Positions 7,097-15,383 of a stretch of DNA of 64,000 nucleotides are shown here, piece after piece (positions within the stretch are counted from its first letter, which is position 1; each line of letters starts with the position of its first letter). Origin of the DNA: Lewinellaceae bacterium (GTDB taxonomy: Bacteria; Bacteroidota; Bacteroidia; Chitinophagales; Saprospiraceae); contig JACJYQ010000006.1 of the NCBI GenBank assembly GCA_020636025.1, forward strand, positions 186,001 to 250,000, read 5' to 3'. Under the pieces are notes generated by a model. That model ran no database searches, was not told the DNA's origin, and was given only the letters and a program-made list of their open reading frames with translations. The position numbers were made by a program, and so were the translations under genes.

Positions 7097-8485
7097 ATGT
7101 CACCTCGCCATTTTCCCCTCCTTTTTTCCTTGATTTTTGTACTAACTTCTGCCTCCTCTGGTATTGGGCAATCCCTGCTTTCGAAACGTACAGCTTCACC
7201 CCTTTCGGGCAACAGCGCCCTGCAAAGCGGACCAATGATTGGCTATGAGGACATGTTTGAGGTATTGATCTGGGTTCAAACCAAGGGACAAGGTTGGGTA
7301 GACCTGAAGTATTGGGACACAGAGCATCCGGAGCTCATATATCAGTGTGATGGAATTGTGACACAAAATCCTGCTTATATCGCCAAATTCATCGCTAATC
7401 AAGTTCAACCTGGCAAAACCTATGAGTACCAGGTTTCCATTGGTGGAGTAGCGCTTGATCTGCCATACCCTTGCACTTTTAAAACCCAGACTTTGTGGCA
7501 ATGGCGTACAGACCCGCCACCTTTTTCTTTTGTTTCAGGCAGTTGTGCCTATGTCAACGAAACCGAATATGATCGCCCTGGAAAACCCTATGGTTCCAAT
7601 TACCAGATCTTTACTAAAATACATGAGCAACACCCCGATTTCATGGTCTGGCTGGGCGACAATACCTACTACCGCGAGGTCGACTGGAATACCCTAACCG
7701 GAATGGTGCATAGGTATACGCATACGCGTTCCCTCCCAGAAATGCAGCCACTGCTTGCCTCCACGGCTCATTATGCCATTTGGGATGACCACGATTTCGG
7801 GCCCGACAATTCAGACGGCACCTGGGTGTATAAGGAAAGAGCCTGGGAGGTTTTTCGGGATTTCTGGGGCAACCCAAGCTACGGAATCAATGGCCACAAG
7901 GGCTGTACCACACGTTTTCAATACAACGACGCTGATTTCTTTTTACTCGATAACCGCTACAATCGGAGTCCAAACCGCTGTAAGACCTGCGAGCGAACTT
8001 CCCTTGGAAAGGAGCAGATCGAATGGCTCATTGGATCGCTGAGCAACAGCAGAGCACCATTTAAATTTGTAGCCATTGGCGGCCAGGTCCTGAGTTCCGA
8101 CGACCACGAAGAATCTGCTTTCCATGATTTTCCGGCAGAACGCGAGCAAATCATCAGCCGAATAGAAGAAGAGGGCATTAAAGGCGTTATTTTCCTTACC
8201 GGGGATAAACATTTCACTGAATTGAGTGCCTATCAAAACAATTCTGGCAACTGGATGTATGACCTCACTTCTTCGTCTCTGACAGCCGGATCCTTTTCAG
8301 ATGCAAAAGAGAAAACTTCCAATACGCTCAGGGTACCTGGAACCATTGTAACAGAGAATAATTTTTGCGTACTCCGAATGAGCGGCCCTCGTACTGCCCG
8401 GGAGCTCAACATCACTTCATACAATTCACAGGGTACGGAAATGTGGACGAAAACCATTTCTGCTTTGGATTACAGTATAAAATAA
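7097..8485 (+). CDS. PhoD-like alkaline phosphatase / phosphodiesterase
   Basis: The 462-residue secreted enzyme has a signal peptide (MSPRHFPLLFSLIFVLTSASSGIGQ). An N-terminal fibronectin-like PhoD domain (about residues 45-130) is followed by a metallophosphatase domain. Metal-site motifs are visible in FVSGSCAY, FMVWLGDNTYYREVDW, AIWDDHDFGPDNSDG and FLTGDKHFTELS. PhoD-family enzymes release phosphate from phosphodiesters outside the cytoplasm. The GDN and DDHDFGPN-type motifs place it in the PhoD-like superfamily, but the substrate cannot be told. gpsA follows 32 bp downstream in the same direction and may be cotranscribed. Confidence 0.85.
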   Translation: MSPRHFPLLFSLIFVLTSASSGIGQSLLSKRTASPLSGNSALQSGPMIGYEDMFEVLIWVQTKGQGWVDLKYWDTEHPELIYQCDGIVTQNPAYIAKFIANQVQPGKTYEYQVSIGGVALDLPYPCTFKTQTLWQWRTDPPPFSFVSGSCAYVNETEYDRPGKPYGSNYQIFTKIHEQHPDFMVWLGDNTYYREVDWNTLTGMVHRYTHTRSLPEMQPLLASTAHYAIWDDHDFGPDNSDGTWVYKERAWEVFRDFWGNPSYGINGHKGCTTRFQYNDADFFLLDNRYNRSPNRCKTCERTSLGKEQIEWLIGSLSNSRAPFKFVAIGGQVLSSDDHEESAFHDFPAEREQIISRIEEEGIKGVIFLTGDKHFTELSAYQNNSGNWMYDLTSSSLTAGSFSDAKEKTSNTLRVPGTIVTENNFCVLRMSGPRTARELNITSYNSQGTEMWTKTISALDYSIK

Positions 8486-8517
8486 AGACCTTGTCGACAG
8501 GAAACTGAACATTAAGC

Positions 8518-9567
8518 ATGACATCAAGCTATAATCCAGTTGGCGTAATAGGCGCCGGATATTTTGGTACCGCAGTAGCAAACCTGCTGGCACACAATAC
8601 AGATGTTTTGCTGTACAGTCGGCGCGAGTCGGTGGTGAACGAAATCAATACCAATCACCGCCATCTTGACACGGACATCTCTCCAAGGGTTCGTGCGACC
8701 CTCGATCTTCAGGAACTGGCGCAAAAATGTACTTTGATCTTTCCTATTGTACCTTCCAATGGGTTCCGGCTAATGATGCGCGATTTGGGCGTTCACTTGC
8801 GTCCACACCACATAGTCATCCACGGCACCAAAGGCTTTGACCTGGTTGGATACGAAGAGGAAGACCTGGACAAACCCGGAATTGTTATAACCCGTGATAA
8901 TGTCCGCACCATGAGCGAAGTTGTAAGAGAAGAAAGCAGTGTGGTACGTGTGGGATGTCTTGGTGGTCCAAACCTTGCAGCAGAAATTATGGCTGGGCAG
9001 CCGGCTGCAACGCTGGTGGGCAGCCGCTTTCGGGAAGTGATACAGGCCGGACAAACTACACTAAACAGCGCTAAATTTCATGTATACGGCTCTTATGACA
9101 TCATGGGTGCAGAGCTGGCTGGCGCTTTGAAAAACATTGTCGCACTTGGCTCCGGCATTATTGGTGGACTTGGCCTGGGCAGAAACATGCAGGGCTTACT
9201 TATTTCCCGCGGCTTGGCTGAAATGGTTTATTTCGGCAAATCACTGGGTGCCGAAAGTCAGGCTTTTATTGGTGTGGCCGGCATTGGTGATCTGGTAACC
9301 ACCGCTACCAGTATGAACAGCCGGAACTACACTTTTGGAACACGCCTGGCAAAAGGAGAAACGGTAGAACAAATTCGCAACACCATGCCGGAACTGGCAG
9401 AGGGTGTACGCACCCTGCGCATTGCGCATCAACTGGCCAGGCACTACAAGCTACACGTACCTATTACCGCTATGTTGCATGCCATAGTATTCGAGCGCTA
9501 CTCAATTGAGAAAGCACTCGAATACCTCATGACCTATCCTTATGCAGTGGATGTAGATTTCTTATAG
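8518..9567 (+). CDS. gpsA: NAD(P)H-dependent glycerol-3-phosphate dehydrogenase
   Basis: The 349-residue enzyme reduces dihydroxyacetone phosphate to sn-glycerol 3-phosphate for phospholipid synthesis. The N-terminal Rossmann motif is GVIGAGYFGTAVANLLA. HGTKGFDL and GGPNLAAEI follow, and the catalytic Lys lies in the GALKNIVALGSGIIGGLGLG segment (about residue 204). GIGDLVTTATSMNSRNYTFG is the typical C-terminal domain motif. Length is normal for the family. It is convergent with lon, with only six bases between the two stop codons and no room for a dedicated terminator. Confidence 0.95.
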   Translation: MTSSYNPVGVIGAGYFGTAVANLLAHNTDVLLYSRRESVVNEINTNHRHLDTDISPRVRATLDLQELAQKCTLIFPIVPSNGFRLMMRDLGVHLRPHHIVIHGTKGFDLVGYEEEDLDKPGIVITRDNVRTMSEVVREESSVVRVGCLGGPNLAAEIMAGQPAATLVGSRFREVIQAGQTTLNSAKFHVYGSYDIMGAELAGALKNIVALGSGIIGGLGLGRNMQGLLISRGLAEMVYFGKSLGAESQAFIGVAGIGDLVTTATSMNSRNYTFGTRLAKGETVEQIRNTMPELAEGVRTLRIAHQLARHYKLHVPITAMLHAIVFERYSIEKALEYLMTYPYAVDVDFL

Positions 9568-9573
9568 GTAAGC

Positions 9574-12045
9574 TCAGGCAGCCACTTTCTTGCGGGTGCC
9601 TTTCTTCTTTACAACGCCATTTTCAGAAGACTTTGTCTCCAGTCCAATAGCCAATGCCAACACTTCATCCATTCTATTCACATAGTGGAATTTGAGTCCT
9701 TTGATATACTCCTGCTCAATTTCCTCCACGTGCTTTTGGTTATCTTTACACAAAATCACTTCTTTAATGCCGGCGCGTTTGGCAGCCAGGATCTTTTCCT
9801 TGATCCCACCAACCGGCAGCACTTTGCCCCGTAGCGTTATTTCACCAGTCATAGCCAGGAAGTGCTTCAGCGGTTTTTTGGTAAATGCCGATGTAATGGC
9901 CGACAACATGGTAACACCTGCCGAAGGTCCATCTTTGGGAATAGCACCTTCCGGAATGTGGATGTGAATATCCGTTTTTTCAAACAGCTCTGGCTCAATA
10001 CCAAACTCATCGGCATGTGCTTTAATAAAGCTCAATGCCGTACTGGCACTTTCCTTCATTACATCTCCCAGGTTACCGGTGAGTTGAAGTTTGCCTGAAC
10101 CTTTGTTTAAACTTACTTCAATGAACAGGATCTCGCCACCCACGGATGTCCAGGCAAGGCCAATGGCCACACCTGGCGACTGCTGCTCCTGATACACATC
10201 TGAATCGAACTTGGTTGGTCCCAGAATGGCGTGCAGATGCTCCGGACGAACGCTGGTTTCATAAGGCTCTTCCATGGCCACCCTTTTGGCAGAATAGCGC
10301 ATCACAGAGCCAATTTCACGCGAAAGATTCCGAACTCCACTTTCTGCTGTATAACTCTGAATCATTTTCACCAAAGCCTTGTCGCTGATCTTGATGTCAG
10401 AAGATTTCAAGCCGTGTTCTTTGCGTTGCTGTGGAATCAAATGCCGTTTGGCAATTTCCACTTTCTCCTCAAGAGAATACCCCGAGATTTCAATGATCTC
10501 CATCCTGTCGAGCAATGCCGGTTGAATGGTGCTCAATGAGTTGGCTGTGGCAATAAACAACACCTTTGAAAGGTCGTATTCCACTTCCAGATAATTATCG
10601 TGGAAAGTGACGTTTTGTTCCGGATCCAGCACTTCCAAAAGCGCTGAAGAAGGGTCTCCACGAAAATCCTTGCCTACTTTATCAATTTCATCCAGAATAA
10701 ACACCGGATTGCCCGCTTTGGCTTTTTTCAGCGATTGAATGATACGACCCGGCATCGCCCCGATATAGGTTTTACGGTGCCCGCGGATCTCGGCTTCATC
10801 ATGCAATCCACCCAGGCTCATGCGGACGTATTTGCGTTTCAAAGCCTTGGCAATGCTGTTTCCAAGCGAAGTTTTACCAACCCCGGGAGGGCCTACCAAA
10901 CACAGAATTGGCGCATTCATATCGCCTTTCAACTTCAAAACAGCTAAATGCTCCAGAATACGCTCTTTCACTTTGGTAAGGCCATAGTGATCGCGATCCA
11001 GCACCTGTTTCACCTTTTTCAGGTCGAAATTATCCTTGGTAAAATCCAGCCAGGGGAGATCCAGCAAGGTTTCCAGATAGGTAAGCCCAATGGCATATTC
11101 AGCCACCTGTGGATTCACGCGACGGAGTTTATTTACTTCACGGGCAAATATCTCTTCAACGTGTTTGGGCCATTTTTTGCGAACAGCCTTGCGAACCAGG
11201 TCGTTGATCTCTTCTTCCTGCGGGTTTTGCCCCAACTCTTCCTGAATGGTCTTCAACTGTTGGCTCAGGAAATAATCGCGTTGCTGCTTTTCAATATCCG
11301 TTCTGACCTTGGAATCGATCTGGTCTTTTAACTCCAACAATTGCAATTCCGAGTCCATGTGATGAAGAATCACGCTGGCCTTGTCTTTCAGGTTGTTTAT
11401 TTCAAGGATATCCTGTTTGTGATTTACCGGAATACCCAGGTTTGAGGCTATGAAATTGAGCAGGAAATTATCGTTGTTGATGTTCTTCAACATCACAACC
11501 GCTTCCGAAGGAATTTGCGGAGACAGCTCAATGATTTGTTTGGCAGAATCTCTAACACTACTGATGAGTGCTTTAAATTCCATCTTATGCTTCACCTGAT
11601 CATATTCAAGGATGGTAATCCGGCCCATGAAGAATGGATCTTCACTGGTTACCTCTTCAAGCTGGAAACGCTTGCGGCCCTGCAAAATGGCCGTTGTAGA
11701 GCCATCAGGCATCTTAAGCAACTTCAGAATACGGGCTACCGTACCAATATTATACAAATCACGCGGACTCGGTGATTCAATCTTCATATCCTTTTGCGAC
11801 AACACGCCGATGTAGCGGTTGTCCTCATACGCCTTTTGGACAGCCCTGATACTTTTATCGCGCCCAACAGTGATGGGCGTTACTATGCCTGGAAACAGAA
11901 CGGTATTCTTAAGTGGAAGAATGGGCAAACTTTCCGGAAATTCTTCACCGGCCTTTTCATCATCTTCTTCAAGAGAAAAAAGCGGAACAAAATCGGGCTC
12001 GTCGTCCGTCTGTTGTGGCATCAACCAATTTTCAAACATGCTCAT
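9574..12045 (-). CDS. lon: ATP-dependent protease La (Lon)
   Basis: The 823-residue protein is a full-length LonA. It has an N-terminal substrate-binding domain (ESLPILPLKNTVLFPGIVTP), an AAA+ domain with Walker A GPPGVGKTS near residue 386 and Walker B VFILDEIDKV near 453, and a C-terminal Ser-Lys protease domain with PKDGPSAGVTM (Ser near 706). It degrades damaged and regulatory proteins in the cytoplasm. The extreme C-terminus is basic (KKKGTRKKVAA), as in many Bacteroidota Lon proteins. It starts at the ATG at 12045; a second ATG two codons later is equally possible. The 362 bp upstream hold no recognised gene or clear heat-shock element. Confidence 0.97.
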   Translation of the reverse strand: MSMFENWLMPQQTDDEPDFVPLFSLEEDDEKAGEEFPESLPILPLKNTVLFPGIVTPITVGRDKSIRAVQKAYEDNRYIGVLSQKDMKIESPSPRDLYNIGTVARILKLLKMPDGSTTAILQGRKRFQLEEVTSEDPFFMGRITILEYDQVKHKMEFKALISSVRDSAKQIIELSPQIPSEAVVMLKNINNDNFLLNFIASNLGIPVNHKQDILEINNLKDKASVILHHMDSELQLLELKDQIDSKVRTDIEKQQRDYFLSQQLKTIQEELGQNPQEEEINDLVRKAVRKKWPKHVEEIFAREVNKLRRVNPQVAEYAIGLTYLETLLDLPWLDFTKDNFDLKKVKQVLDRDHYGLTKVKERILEHLAVLKLKGDMNAPILCLVGPPGVGKTSLGNSIAKALKRKYVRMSLGGLHDEAEIRGHRKTYIGAMPGRIIQSLKKAKAGNPVFILDEIDKVGKDFRGDPSSALLEVLDPEQNVTFHDNYLEVEYDLSKVLFIATANSLSTIQPALLDRMEIIEISGYSLEEKVEIAKRHLIPQQRKEHGLKSSDIKISDKALVKMIQSYTAESGVRNLSREIGSVMRYSAKRVAMEEPYETSVRPEHLHAILGPTKFDSDVYQEQQSPGVAIGLAWTSVGGEILFIEVSLNKGSGKLQLTGNLGDVMKESASTALSFIKAHADEFGIEPELFEKTDIHIHIPEGAIPKDGPSAGVTMLSAITSAFTKKPLKHFLAMTGEITLRGKVLPVGGIKEKILAAKRAGIKEVILCKDNQKHVEEIEQEYIKGLKFHYVNRMDEVLALAIGLETKSSENGVVKKKGTRKKVAA

Positions 12046-12360
12046 ACGATTATGGAGGGTACAGGGCGCTGAAGCCCTCTTTTACAAACTACCTTTATAC
12101 AAAACAAGTACCTGAATTAAGAACTTGTTGGGATTTTCTTCGGGGGACGCCTGATGAATACAAAAGTCAAACTTTCGTCTGGAAAATTGACGAAAAAATT
12201 GAATTTGTGTCAAACTGGCAGCAAAAATGCCACCATCAGACATTCTGGGTACTGGCAAAATGCAGGCCAGTTGAAAAATCGATTTGTTTTGACAGGGAAC
12301 TTGCGAAAAGCGGGACAAAAGGACAGAATGGATTAAATAAACCTGTCAGTGTTTCAGGCA

Positions 12361-12407
12361 TTCTGCAATTGACCGGGTGACTCTGAGTCACCCGGTCAAT
12401 TGCAGAA
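12361..12407. repeat. Perfect 21-bp hairpin directly after mnmG
   Basis: Two 21-base arms (12361-12381 and 12387-12407) are perfect reverse complements around a 5-base loop. The right arm abuts the mnmG stop codon. The centre is GGGTGACT-CTG-AGTCACCC. The same core occurs at 17661-17687 after another minus-strand gene. It lacks a T-run, so it is a repeat-type palindrome that may still work as a 3'-end structure. Confidence 0.9.
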
Positions 12408-14273
12408 CTATCTCCCCAAATGCACAAGCAAAACGCTCACATCTGCCGGATTTACGCCTGAAATGCGGCTTGCCTGACCAATGGTGCGCGGTTTTGCTTT
12501 CGACAATTTCTCGCGGGCTTCAATACTCAAGCCTTTGAGGCTGCGGTAATCAAAATTCTCATTCAGCACCACTTCTTCCAGTCGGCTTTGCTTCAGTACC
12601 ATTTCCTCTTCTTTCTTGATATATCCTTCGTACTTAATGGCAATTTCGGCCATATCGATCATTTCCTGCTCGTAAGGGCCCAAAAAGGTGTTCAGCTCGG
12701 GCAGGTTGCTTGCCAAACCTTCAATATTGGTTTGAGGGCGAAGCAGGATGTTGTGCAACTTCATTTTTTGCGAAACCGGCGCCGATTTAACGGCATCCAG
12801 ATAACCATTGATCTCTTCCGGTTGCACACTGGCATTGCGGAAAAAAGCGTCTATTTCACTAACTGCCTGGTTTTTGGCCCGCACTCTATCCATGCGCAAA
12901 TCTGAGCCGGCTACCCCGAGTTTGTGTGCAATTGGTGTTAAACGCAAATCGGCATTGTCCTGACGAAGAAGAATACGGTACTCAGCCCGGCTGGTGAACA
13001 TGCGGTAAGGCTCTTGAGTGCCCTTGTTGATCAGATCATCAATCAAAACCCCGATGTATGCCTCTGAACGCTTCAGGATCATCGGCTCCTCCTCTTTCAC
13101 CGCCAGGGCAGCATTCATACCTGCGATCAGTCCCTGACAACCGGCTTCCTCATAACCTGTGGTGCCGTTGATTTGACCAGCGAAATACAAGCCTTTCACC
13201 AATTTGGTTTCCAGCGTAAGCTGCAACTGGGTAGGTGGAAAATAATCGTATTCAATGGCATAGCCCGGGCGGAACATTTTAGCGTTCTCTAATCCAGGGA
13301 TTTTTCTAAGTGCTTTATACTGAACATCTTCCGGCAATGAAGAAGAAAAGCCGTTTACGTAAATCTCAACCGTATCACGGCCCTCTGGTTCGATAAACAA
13401 CTGGTGCCGATCTTTATCAGCAAAGCGATCTATTTTGTCTTCAATACTGGGACAATAGCGCGGTCCGACCCCCTGAATACGCCCGTTGAACATCGGGGAT
13501 TTATCAAAGCCTGTCCGCAAGGCATCGTGTACATCCTGGTTGGTATAGGTTGTCCAGCAGCAAAGCTGGTCCTTCAGCACCGGCGTGTCGGTATAAGAGA
13601 ACTTACCTGCAGGTTCGTCGCCGGGCTGTTCTTCCATTTTTGAATAATCCAGACTGCGGCCATCCAAACGCGGAGGTGTACCTGTTTTCATACGACCCGC
13701 TTCAAAACCCAGTTCCACCAATTGTTCGGTGATGCCCTTGGCAGCACTTTCGCCAGCTCTTCCACCGCCGAATTGCTTTTCTCCGATGTGGATAAGGCCA
13801 TTCAAAAAAGTTCCGTTCGTAAGCACCACGGTATCTGACTCAATTTCGAGTCCCATTCCGGTTACTACGCCGCGCACACGGCCATCTTTCACAACCAGTC
13901 CGCGGATCATTTCCTGCCAGAAATCGATGTTGGGATGCGCCTCGAGCATAGAACGCCACTTCGCCGCAAAAGCCATGCGGTCGCTTTGCGCCCGCGGACT
14001 CCACATAGCAGGGCCTTTGGAGCGATTAAGCATGCGAAACTGCACGGCCGTATGATCGGTTACAATGCCGGAATAGCCACCCAGTGCGTCGATTTCACGC
14101 ACGATCTGTCCTTTGGCTACACCACCCATGGCTGGGTTGCAGCTCATTTGGGCGATGGTTTGCATGTTCATGGTGGCGAGCAGCACCTTGGCTCCCAGGT
14201 TGGCGGCGCCAACGGCAGCTTCACATCCGGCATGACCGGCGCCTACGACTATGACATTGTACTTTGGAAACAT
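12408..14273 (-). CDS. mnmG: tRNA uridine-5-carboxymethylaminomethyl modification enzyme MnmG (GidA)
   Basis: The 621-residue flavoprotein works with MnmE to make the cmnm5 modification at wobble U34 of several tRNAs. The N-terminal FAD-binding motif is VIVVGAGHAGCEAAVGAANLG. Family signatures include CNPAMGGVAKGQIVREIDALGG, MLNRSKGPAMWSPRAQ, GTFLNGLIHIGEKQFGGGR and GYEEAGCQGLIAGMNAAL. The C-terminal helical domain is present (TSRAEYRILLRQDNADLRLT, SRISGVNPADVSVLLVHL). Length is normal. It stands alone between a long upstream gap of repeats and a perfect hairpin after its stop codon. Confidence 0.97.
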   Translation of the reverse strand: MFPKYNVIVVGAGHAGCEAAVGAANLGAKVLLATMNMQTIAQMSCNPAMGGVAKGQIVREIDALGGYSGIVTDHTAVQFRMLNRSKGPAMWSPRAQSDRMAFAAKWRSMLEAHPNIDFWQEMIRGLVVKDGRVRGVVTGMGLEIESDTVVLTNGTFLNGLIHIGEKQFGGGRAGESAAKGITEQLVELGFEAGRMKTGTPPRLDGRSLDYSKMEEQPGDEPAGKFSYTDTPVLKDQLCCWTTYTNQDVHDALRTGFDKSPMFNGRIQGVGPRYCPSIEDKIDRFADKDRHQLFIEPEGRDTVEIYVNGFSSSLPEDVQYKALRKIPGLENAKMFRPGYAIEYDYFPPTQLQLTLETKLVKGLYFAGQINGTTGYEEAGCQGLIAGMNAALAVKEEEPMILKRSEAYIGVLIDDLINKGTQEPYRMFTSRAEYRILLRQDNADLRLTPIAHKLGVAGSDLRMDRVRAKNQAVSEIDAFFRNASVQPEEINGYLDAVKSAPVSQKMKLHNILLRPQTNIEGLASNLPELNTFLGPYEQEMIDMAEIAIKYEGYIKKEEEMVLKQSRLEEVVLNENFDYRSLKGLSIEAREKLSKAKPRTIGQASRISGVNPADVSVLLVHLGR

Positions 14274-14545
14274 TCCCGACTATGCATTTGCTGTAAAACG
14301 GTGGATTGAGGTAAAAAGTTGGCAAAGATAGGCTAAGATTGATGATTGACGATTATGTGATTGATGATTGTTGATTGTTGATGGGAATGGTTAGTGGTTA
14401 ACGGTGAATGGTTAATGATGAATTTGCTGTGCTTGTGTCTTGGCAATTTAATTGTGTATGAAAATAACATAGAGATAAACCACGAAGTGGTTAAACCCTG
14501 AGTAACCCCTTATGAAATGCGGGGAGACGATGTACACCCTACGAT

Positions 14546-14568
14546 TTCAACCCCGGGACGGGGTTGAA
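14546..14568. repeat. Palindrome TTCAACCCCG-GGA-CGGGGTTGAA
   Basis: A perfect 10-bp stem with a 3-base loop lies in the 410-bp gap between mnmG and the acetyltransferase. The rest of the gap is low-complexity DNA (GATTGATGATT-type runs at 14340-14385, degenerate GGTTAAT repeats at 14388-14420, and ACCACGAAGTGGT near 14478). No gene was seen in the gap. Confidence 0.8.
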
Positions 14569-14683
14569 CTTGCCGAGGTTCGGTATTTAGATATTGGGAA
14601 AACATCATTCTACCAGTCTTCAGGTTACAATGCAAAAGAGTATTTTTCGCCTGATTTTCCACTTTATTTGAAATCCGGGCCAA

Positions 14684-15145
14684 ATGCTTCAACTCATTCG
14701 AACCAATTCCCAACATGAACGCTTCATCAGTCTTGTCAAATTGCTCGATCAGGAACTCGCCGAACGCGACGGCGCTGAGCACGGATTTTATGCAACCTAC
14801 AATGGTATAGATCAGATCAATCATGTGGTGCTGGTCATGGAAAATGACCAGGCGATTGCCTGTGGAGCCTTCAAGGCCTTTGATGAGGATTCAGTGGAAA
14901 TCAAACGGATGTTTGTGATTATGGAGCATAGGGGCAGAGGTGTAGCTGGCGATATCTTATTGGCACTGGAAGAATGGGCCCGGGAACTTGGATTTCAAAA
15001 AACGGTGCTCGAAACGGGGAAACGGCAACCGGAAGCTATACGGCTATATCAGAAGTATGGTTACCGGCAGATTTCAAATTACGGACAGTATGCGGGGGTG
15101 GAGAATAGTGTTTGTTTTGAGAAGAAGCTTTTGATTGACGATTGA
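14684..15145 (+). CDS. GNAT-family N-acetyltransferase
   Basis: The 153-residue protein has the GNAT fold. The acetyl-CoA-binding motif A is EIKRMFVIMEHRGRGVAGDILLALEEWA, with the R/Q-x-x-G-x-G/A pattern in RGRGVAG. The C-terminal motif is EAIRLYQKYGYRQISNYGQY. It transfers an acetyl group from acetyl-CoA to an unknown amine. The start at 14684 gives MLQLIRTNSQHERF, a normal beginning. The last 50 codons and about 50 bp of downstream DNA have a second, truncated copy at 30815-30967. Confidence 0.85.
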   Translation: MLQLIRTNSQHERFISLVKLLDQELAERDGAEHGFYATYNGIDQINHVVLVMENDQAIACGAFKAFDEDSVEIKRMFVIMEHRGRGVAGDILLALEEWARELGFQKTVLETGKRQPEAIRLYQKYGYRQISNYGQYAGVENSVCFEKKLLIDD

Positions 15146-15177
15146 TGATTGATAATTACATGATTTTTGATGGGAAT

Positions 15178-15233
15178 GGTTAATGGTTAATGGTTAATGG
15201 TTAATGGTTAATGGTTAATGGTTAATGGTTAAT
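15178..15233. repeat. Heptanucleotide array (GGTTAAT)8
   Basis: Eight perfect tandem copies of GGTTAAT lie 33 bp after the acetyltransferase stop codon, preceded by a GATTGATGATTGAT-type low-complexity stretch. The corresponding downstream position of the duplicate at 30815-30967 carries a (GGTGAAT)6 array. Confidence 0.95.
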
Positions 15234-15283
15234 TTATTCGGATTGAATTTTCCTGGAAGGCCTAAAAACAGTGAAAATCAAAT

Positions 15284-15327
15284 ATAAAAGACGCATCCCC
15301 TGCTTTTATACAGAAGATACGTCTTAA
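15284..15327 (-). terminator. Intrinsic terminator of the propeller/T9SS gene
   Basis: On the minus strand AAGACGTATCTTCTG pairs with CAGGGGATGCGTCTT through several G-U pairs. It is followed by TTTATATTTGATTTT and lies about 57 bp after the stop codon of the gene at 15384. Confidence 0.65.
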
Positions 15328-15383
15328 TTGTTTTGGTCGATCTGAATAATTTAATCAGGTCGCAGTTCCTGGCAAAACCTTTG

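Noticed and set aside
12046..12360. Short open frames in the gap between lon and mnmG
   Set aside because: Several frames of about 60-80 codons overlap on both strands with no supporting signal; I see no gene in this gap.
15178..15233. The 7-bp arrays as possible CRISPR or origin iterons
   Set aside because: The units are contiguous without spacers and lie near unrelated genes, so simple tandem repeats explain them.
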